Source: a virus. Taken from it: 47,988 nt of DNA. The position numbers and the translations under genes are program-made. The stretch covers positions 1 to 47,988 of the IMG/VR virus record IMGVR_UViG_3300044653_000035. One strand, written 5' to 3'. Of this stretch, positions 30,975 to 39,096 are shown in pieces. The notes below the pieces were generated by a model. The model was not told the origin of the DNA. It saw only the letters and a program-made list of their open reading frames with translations, and made no database searches. How positions within the stretch are numbered: the first letter of the stretch is position 1; each line of letters opens with the position of its first letter.

Positions 30975-33557
30975 TCAATTCAACTGTTTACCGCTAAGTT
31001 CCGTCTTCACAGTTTCTTCGGCTCCCTGTGCATTTGTACCTTTGATTTCATGTGTCACAAGATGCGGACCCATTTCCTCTGCCGCCGCCGGATCGACAGC
31101 CACATCCATCTTGCCCAGCATCGTCGCCTGCCATTGCGGAGGCATCTTGTCGAGCGCCGCCGTGATACTGACCTTCGGCTCGACCGGTTGCTGATTCTGC
31201 TTTGCAATGGCTTTGGCCGCTGTCTGATGCTCATTCCAGTGAAGATGAAGATTCGCAAAGCCCGCGCGTTCGGCGCCAATCTGCGATGCAAACATTCTCC
31301 GACCTTCGGGAGAAATCATCTTTTGCAGGCAGCACATCATCTCGATAGCGTCTTCTTCCGATCCATCGGCCCGCACAGGAACGCTTGAAATTAACGGCGC
31401 GCTCTGCTGCAATTGCTGTAATTGCTCCGTGAGCTCCTGAATGGTTTTGAGACCCGCCTCTAATCCATCCGCAGCCTGGGGAGCGGGTTGGAGACCTTGC
31501 GCCATCTCCTGCTTGATGACCGCTTCGCCCTCTTCCATCTTCGTTGTGAGCAACTGAATCTGCTGTTGGAGCTGAATGATCTTCGGATTGGGCTGCGGTT
31601 TCCCTGAAAGAAGAATGGTAAATTCTCCCTCCTGTTTCTCCCATGATTCGGCAGCGGGAATGGTAAGTCCCATCCGCGCGGCGTCTTTAATCACACGCGC
31701 GTTCGCCGGGGAACCCATGATCGTCGCAATGAAGGGATTGGTCCCCATTTCCTGAATCAACTGCCAGACTCTTTCCTCGCGCTCAGACCAGCTCTCAGGG
31801 AAATTGGTATCCGTTTCAGCGACGGCGAGCAAATTCTCCTGAATCTCCTCCATCTCGACGCGCAACCGTCCTTGGCCCGGAATGATGCGGTCGAATATCT
31901 TGCCCTTGTTGACACGCGCGTTCCACATCACCGCTTGGCGGGTCACATTCGAGAGAGCTTTGCAGGTAGCCGCCCACGGCTCGCTGAGACGGGTCAAAGC
32001 GGAGTCGTTGTCCATCTTCGCTTCGCCCAGCGTTCCTTGTTCGCCGCCCTCCTGCTGCTGTCCCATGAGGGTGAGTTGCGCGCCCGTGAGAACCTGAGCA
32101 AGCGGTCCAGCAAACCACTGGATGAAATCTGGAAGGGCTGGTTGATGTGTGGGCATCGGGTCTTGCAGGATGGGAAGAACGTTCGGCGTGACCTTTGACG
32201 AGCTAAAAGGCTCTTTCTTGCCTGGAATGTTCCCGCTTTGGCGAAGTTGCGGGACATTGAAGACCGTATCGTCGTAGAAAACTCTCGGGACGGTCGAGGT
32301 AAAGAATTTGCTAATGAGATCAACCCAATTATCGAGGATCATGTTCGGGCCAGAATAGGCTTCAGTCAGCGCGCGGCGATTCTGACCCTTCCCCGTTCTG
32401 GCATGAGAGATTGTCAGAACTTCTTTCCACGACTCATTGCGGACGAAGGCCAATTCCGTGCCGGCGTATACAGCAAGCAAGCCTTTCGGATAAGTTTGCA
32501 GGAACCAATTCCGAGCAGTTTCTTCGCAGGAATCATCCCAAAAGAATGCGGGCGTCAACCAAACCCTCAATCGGGTCGTATCATTGATCTGCCCTTGGCC
32601 AGTGACATTGCGCCCACGGATGGCGAGCTTAATCGACTCGCGTAATACGCGGTCAAGTTCAAGTTCCCCTATTCCTGCGCTGCCTCCCTGAATATTCTTG
32701 GCGATCCACGGGAACTCGGCGCGCAAACTCGCGGTATCTTCCTCATCTGCGATGATCTGGTAAGGACTGTTTTCGTGGTCATCAACGGCGATACGTCCTT
32801 TATGCTCCAGTTTTCCATAGACCGAAAGGACCGTTTGGATGCGCGGCTTCTTGCTTTTGCCGCCAGGCTGCGTCGATTCTTCAGTCTCTGGAACCACATC
32901 GGGAGTGTCGTCTTCAAAACCGAATCGCTGCGCATCGGCTACGGGGCGCATGTACCAAGCAGCGAGTTCATCGGTGCAGTAATATCTAGCGGCTTTGGTT
33001 GCGCCTTCCTTGTAATTGGCGTCTTCCTGAATGAAGAATTTGAGTTTATTGGCTGCGGCAGCCGCAGTAGCGGCCTTATCTTTGTCGGTACGCGCTGTGA
33101 ACTCGGTCTTGGGCAAATCACGGGTAAGCGCGTTCACGATGATGTCGTTATGCGCGCCGATGATGCCTATGTCGTAGAGGGAATTGAGCGCCGCGCCCCC
33201 GTAAATGTCATAACCACTGGAACTCGACTGGAAGGCGATGTTAAACCCGCCGTCCTTGCGCGGAATCAATCTATGAAATCCGCGATCCATCAGTTGCAGA
33301 CGTTGCGCTTGCCCTATTTCCAGGCGTCGTCCTAAAGTCTCTCTCTGGCAGGCAGCAATGACCATTGAACGCAGGTTCTCGGCCAAACGCAGTTTTCCAC
33401 CGCGCTCCTCATCGAGCATCTGCTTGGTCCACTCTTTTTGGTCGGAAACATCGAAGGGAGCGTACAGGCCAAGAGTCGAAGTATCGGGTCCGGGGATCTC
33501 TTTCTCGTCCGGGACTTCCTCGGTTGCTTCTGAGGTTACTTCGTCGTCAACTGGCAT
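30975..33557 (-). CDS. Portal protein
   Basis: This 860-residue protein sits in the portal position between terminase and scaffold. It has the size and features of the large portals of P22-like short-tailed phages: an N-terminal acidic arm, a mixed alpha/beta wing, a long helical stem region (GPNMILDNWVDLISKFFTST), and a C-terminal coiled coil rich in Gln (IIQLQQQIQLLTTKMEEGE, ELTEQLQQLQQ) like the barrel helices. Portals form the dodecameric DNA channel. The start overlaps the previous stop as TGATG. The family call is contextual, without a database search. Confidence 0.75.
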   Translation of the reverse strand: MPVDDEVTSEATEEVPDEKEIPGPDTSTLGLYAPFDVSDQKEWTKQMLDEERGGKLRLAENLRSMVIAACQRETLGRRLEIGQAQRLQLMDRGFHRLIPRKDGGFNIAFQSSSSGYDIYGGAALNSLYDIGIIGAHNDIIVNALTRDLPKTEFTARTDKDKAATAAAAANKLKFFIQEDANYKEGATKAARYYCTDELAAWYMRPVADAQRFGFEDDTPDVVPETEESTQPGGKSKKPRIQTVLSVYGKLEHKGRIAVDDHENSPYQIIADEEDTASLRAEFPWIAKNIQGGSAGIGELELDRVLRESIKLAIRGRNVTGQGQINDTTRLRVWLTPAFFWDDSCEETARNWFLQTYPKGLLAVYAGTELAFVRNESWKEVLTISHARTGKGQNRRALTEAYSGPNMILDNWVDLISKFFTSTVPRVFYDDTVFNVPQLRQSGNIPGKKEPFSSSKVTPNVLPILQDPMPTHQPALPDFIQWFAGPLAQVLTGAQLTLMGQQQEGGEQGTLGEAKMDNDSALTRLSEPWAATCKALSNVTRQAVMWNARVNKGKIFDRIIPGQGRLRVEMEEIQENLLAVAETDTNFPESWSEREERVWQLIQEMGTNPFIATIMGSPANARVIKDAARMGLTIPAAESWEKQEGEFTILLSGKPQPNPKIIQLQQQIQLLTTKMEEGEAVIKQEMAQGLQPAPQAADGLEAGLKTIQELTEQLQQLQQSAPLISSVPVRADGSEEDAIEMMCCLQKMISPEGRRMFASQIGAERAGFANLHLHWNEHQTAAKAIAKQNQQPVEPKVSITAALDKMPPQWQATMLGKMDVAVDPAAAEEMGPHLVTHEIKGTNAQGAEETVKTELSGKQLN

Positions 33558-33757
33558 CAGTGCCTCATCGCGGCAAAGCCTTTGGCGCTCGCTTTCATCT
33601 TACGCACTGCTGGCGAGTCACCGGGCTTCGGTTCCTTATCGGATGCCGGTATCTTATCACCCAAAGGAATGTGAAGCGCACGATGCAAGGCTCCAGGGCG
33701 CTCGGTAAAGCTGCCCTGGGAGCCAAGATCGACCGTCTTTTTCTTCGTGCCGTACAT
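33557..33757 (-). CDS. Small basic phage protein
   Basis: The 66-residue product starts MYGTKKKTVDLGSQGSFTER, followed by PGALHRALHIPLGDKIPASD and a basic tail ending KGFAAMRH. The GSF-x3-PGALHRAL-x-IP pattern is one I associate with small phage proteins encoded near head genes. An AGGTGA lies just before ATG 33757. A GTG at 33763 is an alternative start. Function unknown. Confidence 0.65.
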   Translation of the reverse strand: MYGTKKKTVDLGSQGSFTERPGALHRALHIPLGDKIPASDKEPKPGDSPAVRKMKASAKGFAAMRH

Positions 33758-33763
33758 GGTCAC

Positions 33764-34210
33764 CTACGTGGTTTGAGCGAAGGAGACTCCGGTTGCCAGA
33801 ATGATTTCAGCGCCCGGTGTAATGGTCGCCGAAAGTGCCTGACTTGTGCTCGCACTGGTGGTCGAGTACGAGATCGCCAGTGGATTTGTTTCGCTCTCCA
33901 CCCATCCAGACGGCAGCGGAACAGAAACGATCAGGCCGGTTGAATCGACGGTGGGCGAAACGTTGGGGTCATTCGACGTTACCTTGACCACGGCGTCCGG
34001 CGCAAGAATCGACCCCGGAGGGGCCAGAGTGCCGGTATAGATGAGCGTGTTTCCTGCTTCGACAGGTAGCATTGTAATCTCCGTGAAACTGATGCGGGTT
34101 GATAGTTCGTGACGGGATTCTTTCCAGAGCAGATCGACGCGCCGCGAGATACATCTGACCTCTTCCCGTAGCAGGTCAATCGCAGCGTAAAGCCGTTCGC
34201 CATCTCTCAT
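33764..34210 (-). CDS. Hypothetical protein with coiled-coil and beta domain
   Basis: In this 148-residue protein, residues 1-40 form a charged helix (ERLYAAIDLLREEVRCISRR) and the rest is an Ig-like beta domain (GNTLIYTGTLAPPGSILAPD, DSTGLIVSVPLPSGWVESE). It overlaps the upstream gene by ATGA. It could be a small head decoration or fibre-attachment protein. No family recognised. Confidence 0.6.
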   Translation of the reverse strand: MRDGERLYAAIDLLREEVRCISRRVDLLWKESRHELSTRISFTEITMLPVEAGNTLIYTGTLAPPGSILAPDAVVKVTSNDPNVSPTVDSTGLIVSVPLPSGWVESETNPLAISYSTTSASTSQALSATITPGAEIILATGVSFAQTT

Positions 34211-34398
34211 CTCTTTTTCCTCGGCAAGTCACGGTTTAGATGACTCTCGACGATCTTAGAGCTTTCCGGGCCGGAAGACCGTTCAGGAAGAGACACTCCT
34301 TTCGCCTCAGAATCCCATTGCTTCACCCGCGAATCACCTAAAGCAGCGTGGCCGGATGGAGAATTTGCCCATCGCAACTGCCGTTTCGATACAGGCAT
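34207..34398 (-). CDS. Small basic phage protein, DUF3008-like
   Basis: The 63-residue product begins MPVSKRQLRWANSPSGHAAL, a pattern (MPVSK-x-Q-x-R) typical of small phage proteins near the terminase and portal genes. It is very basic and ends NRDLPRKKR. The start is set by AGGAG five bases upstream and a TGATG overlap with the preceding gene. Function unknown. Confidence 0.65.
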   Translation of the reverse strand: MPVSKRQLRWANSPSGHAALGDSRVKQWDSEAKGVSLPERSSGPESSKIVESHLNRDLPRKKR

Positions 34399-34799
34399 CA
34401 GTACTCCTGATCGGACTCGCCTTCCATGCCGTCCTGAGCATCTTCCCCGTGAGCGCAGTGACCACTGAGGCAAGCAGCCGTCTCGTGCGCTTCCTCGCCG
34501 GTCGCGTGCTTGGAATGATGCTTGTGGCCGTCAGGGTGCTCAGATTCAACGGTGTGCTCGCCCTCTTCGCCTTCGGCAGGGTGCGTGGTCTGCGTCTGCA
34601 TTGCGGGCCCGTGCTCGGCGACGACAGCATGAGGGTCTTGCTCATCCATTCCTTCATCTTGTTCGCCCTCGGCAGGCGAATCGAGAATCGCCGAGGACGC
34701 TTTGTTCTGCCTCCCTGCTTTGGCGTCCGAATGAACGTTGTGCGCCCGCATTCTGGACGCCATCGAGTGCTTTGAACCATCACGTGCAGTGAAAGCCAT
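34398..34799 (-). CDS. Acidic His/Glu-rich hypothetical protein
   Basis: The product has 133 residues. After a short basic start (MAFTARDGSKHSMASRMRAH) it becomes strongly acidic, with many His and Gly (HPAEGEEGEHTVESEHPDGH, KHHSKHATGEEAHETAAC). It looks disordered and could bind metal through its histidines. It is expressed with the small genes between terminase and portal. No family recognised. Confidence 0.6.
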   Translation of the reverse strand: MAFTARDGSKHSMASRMRAHNVHSDAKAGRQNKASSAILDSPAEGEQDEGMDEQDPHAVVAEHGPAMQTQTTHPAEGEEGEHTVESEHPDGHKHHSKHATGEEAHETAACLSGHCAHGEDAQDGMEGESDQEY

Positions 34800-34805
34800 G
34801 ATCCC

Positions 34806-34991
34806 TCAATTCTTGCTTGCCGCGAGCAAGGAACTCATCGCGGTCACGCGGTCATTGTTGCAGGAATTGTACCCCGCCGTGAAAGCTAAGTCTACGCACT
34901 CCATCACAAGCCGCTGCACTTCCGGAGTCTGGCCGGTGATCTGAATGGCGATTTGACTCTGAGCTTCCTCGACTGTAAGTGGCTTGCTCAT
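34806..34991 (-). CDS. Small helical hypothetical protein
   Basis: The 61-residue product, MSKPLTVEEAQSQIAIQITG and onward, is mainly helical with a short central Cys (MECVDLAFTAGYNSC). It overlaps the upstream coiled-coil gene by ATGA, supporting coupled translation. No family recognised. Confidence 0.6.
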   Translation of the reverse strand: MSKPLTVEEAQSQIAIQITGQTPEVQRLVMECVDLAFTAGYNSCNNDRVTAMSSLLAASKN

Positions 34992-35269
34992 TGCTTCTCC
35001 GGCTCATTCAATTCTGCCGTCTGGCTGCGGCGGATGCTGTCCCAATCTTGCGGGGTTGGGTCAGGAAGAGGAGGAGGGGGTGAATTGTCTCTGTCGCGCT
35101 TGAGGAATAATTGATTCTGGAGGGAGCGCTTTTCCTCTTCGAGTTGATCTATCTTCCGTTCCTGACGCGCGATGACCGTTTGCAGGTCCGAAACGCGCAG
35201 ATCGTGCCACGCGCGAAACTCCGCAGCGCGTTCCTTGATGAGATCGAAGTGTGCGCGGCTAAGCCACAT
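34988..35269 (-). CDS. Small coiled-coil protein
   Basis: I start this 93-residue protein at ATG 35269, which overlaps the terminase stop as TAATG and has GAGGG upstream. ATG 35284 is an alternative. Residues about 20-60 form a coiled coil (VIARQERKIDQLEEEKRSLQ), followed by a Pro-rich linker and a short charged tail. It could be a terminase accessory or head-assembly protein. Function unknown. Confidence 0.6.
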   Translation of the reverse strand: MWLSRAHFDLIKERAAEFRAWHDLRVSDLQTVIARQERKIDQLEEEKRSLQNQLFLKRDRDNSPPPPLPDPTPQDWDSIRRSQTAELNEPEKQ

Positions 35270-36831
35270 TATTCCCTCATCCACTCAGGTCGGTTGTCCT
35301 CGACCTGCGCCTTTTCCCGGTCCAGTGTCGCTTTCACCTGCTGAATCCTGCGCCACATAGGGTCTTCGATAGCAGCCAGCCTTTCGGCCAACTGCTCCTC
35401 TTCATCCTTAGGGTTAACGCTGGCGAAGAATGACATCGCCAATGTATCGCCGCAATCCGGGGAAGCCAATCCCCGCTTCATCATATCCTCTTTTCGCTCA
35501 AGTTGTATCTGATTTTTTGAGCTGAACATGTACTCGACGCCGGTTAGGTCAGTCTCTAACTCAGCTTCGTCGGGTATCTGAGCCGTCTCAAGCCATCCGC
35601 GCATCCGTCCCCATGCCTCAGCGCGGCGATTGAAATACATGAACGGATCATGAGCTGGTTGCGCCCCGTGAAACTCCTGAAGAATAACGTTCTTATGCTC
35701 GATAAACCACTTGCAAGCGCGTTCGTTGAAGCGAAGAAAATCAACCACCCCGCCGCCGATACCGTCTCCATCAATGACGATGGTGCGCGGGCATTCACGC
35801 TCTGCCTGCTCCAAGACGCGGAGAGCTACTTGAGGAACATCCAGGCCGCGCAACTTTGCCAGTATGCGGAAATGCGGACCTTGACGAAGGCCAATAACGC
35901 TCTGATTCTCACCAAAGCGTGCTACGTCCACGCTCATCACGCGGAAGCCGGTCGGAGAGGTGATACGCTTGCGAGCCGCCGCGACTAAATCCTGAGGGAT
36001 AAATTGCCTGCTGCCCGCACGCGGAAACTCCCCGCGAACGCGAACGCGCACAAAGTCAGAGTCTTCGCCGTAATCGTCAACCCATTCTTGGAATAGTTGC
36101 TTATTTGTCCCTGGAACGTTGCGGGAATCGATCTGCTTCGTGATCCAGCGGTGGCGTTGGGAGCCGAAACACTCACGAAATCTGCCAGTGTTCTCGGTTG
36201 GATTCCCGAACGCGATCCAGATAATCTCCGTACGCTCGTCCGTTAAAGCGCCCGAAGTAACTTCCCACACGATGTCATCGATGGTGCTGGACTCGTCGTA
36301 GATGATGACGATGCGCTTCCCGGAGTTGTGCAGACCGGCAAAAGCGCCGGGATTGTTCTTCGACCATGTATTCACGTCCGCGCGCCAAGTTCGTTCGTGC
36401 TCCTGATCGCGTGGCGTGATTGACTCAGCCTTTACATCCCACCAATGCGCGTTAATGCCGAGCTTGAACCATTTCGTGATCTCTGGCCAAGTTTTAGTCT
36501 CGATCTGCTTGCCGGTACCCGCCGTGACCGTGATGCGGCAGTCCACACAGGTACTCATCGCCCAATCCATCACCCAAGCGATAAGGGCCGATTTACCGAT
36601 TCCGTGGCCTGACGCGACTGCAAGCTGTAGAGGAACGAAGCGGCGATGGCTATTGAGATGGGTGCAGATTGTGCGGAGGGTGTCTATTTGCCATTCGTGA
36701 GGGCGGGAATCAGCTAGTTCTCCGGCCTCGCCCCAAGGATAAGCAAACTTCACGAATGATAGAGGATCGCTCTTGAAGCGAATGATGCTCTCGGCTAATT
36801 GATCCTCAAGACTCGATGCGCTTATCGGCAT
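35269..36831 (-). CDS. terL: Terminase large subunit
   Basis: The 520-residue product is the DNA-packaging motor. The ATPase has Walker A GHGIGKSA (74-81) and Walker B IVIIYDE (174-180). The RNase H-like nuclease has VDVARFGENQS (Asp302), IVIDGDGIGG (Asp354/356) and SPDCGDTLAM (Asp462). These acidic residues should bind the metal ions for DNA cleavage. It overlaps the small subunit gene by 26 bases and its stop overlaps the next gene. The ribosome binding site is weak, so it is probably coupled to the small subunit. The packaging type cannot be told from sequence alone. Confidence 0.95.
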   Translation of the reverse strand: MPISASSLEDQLAESIIRFKSDPLSFVKFAYPWGEAGELADSRPHEWQIDTLRTICTHLNSHRRFVPLQLAVASGHGIGKSALIAWVMDWAMSTCVDCRITVTAGTGKQIETKTWPEITKWFKLGINAHWWDVKAESITPRDQEHERTWRADVNTWSKNNPGAFAGLHNSGKRIVIIYDESSTIDDIVWEVTSGALTDERTEIIWIAFGNPTENTGRFRECFGSQRHRWITKQIDSRNVPGTNKQLFQEWVDDYGEDSDFVRVRVRGEFPRAGSRQFIPQDLVAAARKRITSPTGFRVMSVDVARFGENQSVIGLRQGPHFRILAKLRGLDVPQVALRVLEQAERECPRTIVIDGDGIGGGVVDFLRFNERACKWFIEHKNVILQEFHGAQPAHDPFMYFNRRAEAWGRMRGWLETAQIPDEAELETDLTGVEYMFSSKNQIQLERKEDMMKRGLASPDCGDTLAMSFFASVNPKDEEEQLAERLAAIEDPMWRRIQQVKATLDREKAQVEDNRPEWMRE

Positions 36832-37219
36832 TCTTTAACCTGTCGGCTAATTCTACCGAACCGGAAAGCTCAACTTGCTGCTTCTCGCCGTATTTCTTGG
36901 GAATGCGCTTGCTCAGCATCCACTTGCGCGTATCTACCTTAAGACGTTGCAGTTGCACCCAAGCGGGATCAATTCTGTCTTCGACAATGCGCGGTTCCGC
37001 GTTGCATTCATCTTCAAGCGCTTCGAAATCGCGCTCGGCCCGAATTTCCATCGCGCGCGCGTATTGTTTCGCAAATACTTCATCTGCTTCACATTGTCGA
37101 ATGATTGCTGCGGCTGAGATACCGAATTCTTCGCCGGTTTCGCGTAATGTTGCGCCTTCTGAAATATGGACGAGCACTAAGCCCATCATTGTCGGCGTCC
37201 AATCAATCGCGGCTGGCAT
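36806..37219 (-). CDS. terS: Terminase small subunit
   Basis: This 137-residue protein has an N-terminal helix-turn-helix-like region (GATLRETGEEFGISAAAIIR) that fits DNA recognition. A helical middle (RAMEIRAERDFEALEDEC) and the KWMLSKRIPKKYGEKQQVEL segment are typical of phage small terminases. It immediately precedes and overlaps the large subunit gene. The small subunit recognises the packaging site and regulates the large subunit. Confidence 0.85.
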   Translation of the reverse strand: MPAAIDWTPTMMGLVLVHISEGATLRETGEEFGISAAAIIRQCEADEVFAKQYARAMEIRAERDFEALEDECNAEPRIVEDRIDPAWVQLQRLKVDTRKWMLSKRIPKKYGEKQQVELSGSVELADRLKNADKRIES

Positions 37220-37308
37220 CAGGCGCTCCGCAAATGCTCAAGATGAGCAGCGAAAAATGCTGCGCGTTCTTGTTCGGTAGGGATGTCGTCATGCCAGCGC
37301 AAATCCAT
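37219..37308 (-). CDS. Very small hypothetical protein (29 aa)
   Basis: The product is MDLRWHDDIPTEQERAAFFA with AHLEHLRSA. It starts in a TAATG overlap with the upstream peptide and ends in a TGATG overlap with the terminase small subunit, so it is probably translated by coupling. The same frame is also open upstream to an ATG at 37437, which would give a 72-residue product instead. No function known. Confidence 0.45.
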   Translation of the reverse strand: MDLRWHDDIPTEQERAAFFAAHLEHLRSA

Positions 37309-37430
37309 TACGCCGCCCTCACCCACCGCCCCAGATGCTCCTGGAAGACAGGGATCACTTGCGGCTGCTTGCGTGTCTGCACGCGGAGCAGCGTGTGAAT
37401 CTGGACGGGCTGGGTCGTGTTGGTTTTCAT
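37308..37430 (-). CDS. Small basic hypothetical peptide (40 aa)
   Basis: ATG 37430 opens MKTNTTQPVQIHTLLRVQTR and ends in the TAATG that starts the next peptide. The peptide is basic and unremarkable. No strong ribosome binding site is seen, and the alternative overlapping frame from 37437 is equally possible. Low-confidence call. Confidence 0.35.
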   Translation of the reverse strand: MKTNTTQPVQIHTLLRVQTRKQPQVIPVFQEHLGRWVRAA

Positions 37431-37471
37431 GGCACATTGGATGAGAGTTTACACGCGTTACGTTCGCAAAT

Positions 37472-37618
37472 CTAGCGGATTTTCTTCTTCGCGTCAACTC
37501 GCCGTTTTCGATTACTCGCCACGAGTTTTTGTATCTCTTGGTTCTTGAGCCACTTGCGGACACTCGTCTGCACTCGTTGCCAACGAGTAAGGCGAGTAAA
37601 TTTCCAGCCGATTGTCAC
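37472..37618 (-). CDS. Small very basic protein (48 aa)
   Basis: A GTG start overlaps the endonuclease stop (GTGA). The product MTIGWKFTRLTRWQRVQTSV followed by RKWLKNQEIQKLVASNRKRR and VDAKKKIR is rich in Lys and Arg, with no acidic patch, and could bind nucleic acid. Coupling and composition support it as a real gene. Function unknown. Confidence 0.5.
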   Translation of the reverse strand: MTIGWKFTRLTRWQRVQTSVRKWLKNQEIQKLVASNRKRRVDAKKKIR

Positions 37619-38328
37619 GGCTGTTTCCTTTCTTCACGCCAGTCGTCGCGGGCGATCGCGTCAAGCATGTTAGCTCCGAACGGAAAATCTTTGCTCGGAT
37701 GCACGACGATTACCTTCGGCGTGAATGCTTGTCGTGCGAGAGGGATGAGTTTCGGCGGGGGAGCCGGTTTTGGCTGCATGGCAGCCTTGATTTCCGCGAT
37801 GACTTGCGGCAGTTGCGTTTTGACCTGGGCATTCGTAAACCGAATCACCGTCCATCCCATTTTCGTCAGCCCCCGAGTACGGCTCGCGTCCTTTTTCTTT
37901 TGAGCTTCGTCATCGTGATAGCTGCCATCAACTTCGACCGCAAGCTTGCCGGGGAGAATCTGGATGTCCACGAAGTAGCAACCCGCGCGTGCTTGGGGTT
38001 GATAAGGAATCTTTTCGCGCTCTAGTTCAACACCGAGGCGAATCTCGCTGGGCGTCCTATTCTTGAGCATCTGCTCGTGCTTCTGTGCCCCGGATAGACC
38101 CGACCACTCATGACCCTTATTCTGTTTGGCCTTCTTGCCCCTGCGCCTTTTGGGATGAGCCGGAGCGAATAACGCAACGACCGCAGCGATCTTGGCTTTC
38201 TTCTGTTTCTTGGTAAGTGGCGAGCATTGCAAGCAATAGCGCGTAGCCCCACAGATTACCGCCTGCCTGTATTCCGCATCAGAGAACGATTCTTTCGGTA
38301 AGTCAGAACGGCAACATTTGCACAGCAT
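37615..38328 (-). CDS. DUF559/Vsr-like endonuclease with N-terminal zinc ribbon
   Basis: The 237-residue product starts at ATG 38328, nine bases after GGAG, and is the first gene of the minus-strand arm. The N-terminus has MLCKCCRSDL and ATRYCLQCSPLTKKQ, a likely zinc ribbon. The C-terminal half reads as a PD-(D/E)XK nuclease: TPSEIRLGVELEREKIPYQ (Glu), CYFVDIQI (Asp) and LAVEVDGSYHDD (E-x-D), as in DUF559 and very-short-patch nucleases. It may act in DNA processing before packaging or in host DNA cleavage. The nuclease fold is clear, the role is inferred. Confidence 0.75.
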   Translation of the reverse strand: MLCKCCRSDLPKESFSDAEYRQAVICGATRYCLQCSPLTKKQKKAKIAAVVALFAPAHPKRRRGKKAKQNKGHEWSGLSGAQKHEQMLKNRTPSEIRLGVELEREKIPYQPQARAGCYFVDIQILPGKLAVEVDGSYHDDEAQKKKDASRTRGLTKMGWTVIRFTNAQVKTQLPQVIAEIKAAMQPKPAPPPKLIPLARQAFTPKVIVVHPSKDFPFGANMLDAIARDDWREERKQP

Positions 38329-38349
38329 AAAATAAATCTCCAGACCCCA

Positions 38350-38381
38350 TTGACAATACGATGATGATACTCTATTGTCTA
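38350..38381. promoter_or_regulatory. Palindromic bidirectional promoter/operator
   Basis: Plus strand: TTGACA (38350-38355), 17 bases, TATTGT (38373-38378). Minus strand: TAGACA (38381-38376), 17 bases, TATTGT (38358-38353). Each -35 overlaps the -10 of the opposite promoter, because GACAATA and TATTGTC form a perfect inverted repeat around a 14-base centre. The plus transcript should start at the ATG at 38386 (leaderless) and the minus transcript near 38346, 18 bases before its gene. All plus-strand early genes and all minus-strand late genes diverge from here. Confidence 0.7.
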
Positions 38382-38385
38382 ATTC

Positions 38386-38523
38386 ATGGCAAACAAAATC
38401 TGCAAACGGTGCGGCCATGACTGGCAGACGCGAACCACGGCGAAACCGCGTCAGTGCCCGCATTGTAAGTCGCCGAAGTGGAACGAGGAACGCAAGCAAC
38501 CCAAGCCAGCCAAGGCCGCATAG
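38386..38523 (+). CDS. Small zinc-ribbon protein, probably leaderless
   Basis: The 45-residue product begins MANKICKRCGHDWQTRTTAK, then QCPHCKSPKWNEERKQ, giving two CxxC pairs (C6, C9, C24, C27) as in a zinc ribbon, and a basic tail. The -10 element ends 7 bases before the ATG and there is no ribosome binding site, so the mRNA probably starts at the ATG itself. It is the first early gene. Basic zinc ribbons in this position often bind nucleic acid or act as regulators. Function unknown. Confidence 0.7.
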   Translation: MANKICKRCGHDWQTRTTAKPRQCPHCKSPKWNEERKQPKPAKAA

Positions 38524-38547
38524 CAGCCGAAGGAGAGGTGAGAGCAG

Positions 38548-39003
38548 ATGAAACGACAGATGAAGGGTCACAGGTGGACAAACGACGAGTTGGCCTCTCT
38601 GATTCGCATGTGGGGCGACAACTTGCCCGTGGTCGAAATCGCAGAGACGTTGCAGGTAACCATACCTGCTGTCAGCAAGATTCTAACGCGGATGCGCAAC
38701 GCAGGAGTTCCGCTTCTCTATCGCCCCAAGGGCCACAAAGCTGGGCGTACCAACAAGCTCTGGAGTCACGCGGAGGTCGAGTATTTGTTGCGCCGCCGCA
38801 CCGACAGGATCACCGTGGTGCAAATCGCGGCGGAAATGAACCGCACCCCCTACGCTGTTAACGCGATGATCCAGAAAATGCGTAACGAAGGCGTAAATGT
38901 GGAAATGCTCGGGCAGGGTGTTCGGAGGCTTTGGAATCCCGAAACTCTCCGCGCCTGCACCGCAGATCCCACATCGCCACTCAACAAAGCATGTATCCAA
39001 TGA
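38548..39003 (+). CDS. Tandem helix-turn-helix DNA-binding protein, GcrA/Myb-like
   Basis: The 151-residue product has two similar units. The first is HRWTNDELASLIRMWGDNLP with VVEIAETLQVTIPAVSKILT, and the second is KLWSHAEVEYLLRRRTDRIT with VVQIAAEMNRTPYAVNAMIQ. Each has a leading Trp, a helical arm and a helix-turn-helix like GcrA or SANT domains. Two copies could contact two half-sites. It lies directly beside the palindromic promoter, so it is the best candidate for a regulator of the two arms. GGAGAGG precedes the ATG; M5 is another possible start. Confidence 0.75.
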   Translation: MKRQMKGHRWTNDELASLIRMWGDNLPVVEIAETLQVTIPAVSKILTRMRNAGVPLLYRPKGHKAGRTNKLWSHAEVEYLLRRRTDRITVVQIAAEMNRTPYAVNAMIQKMRNEGVNVEMLGQGVRRLWNPETLRACTADPTSPLNKACIQ

Positions 39004-39089
39004 TCCGCCTTCTCAAGCTGTACTGGCAGTGTGTGCTGAAACCCATCCCCGACGAGGATCGCGGGTGGTGGCAGGCGAATGGAATGTGA
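39000..39089 (+). CDS. Very small hypothetical protein (29 aa)
   Basis: The product starts MIRLLKLYWQCVLKPIPDED and ends RGWWQANGM. It overlaps the upstream regulator stop as ATGA. Trp-rich and partly basic. Coupling is the main support. Function unknown. Confidence 0.45.
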   Translation: MIRLLKLYWQCVLKPIPDEDRGWWQANGM

Positions 39090-39096
39090 GGGTGTG

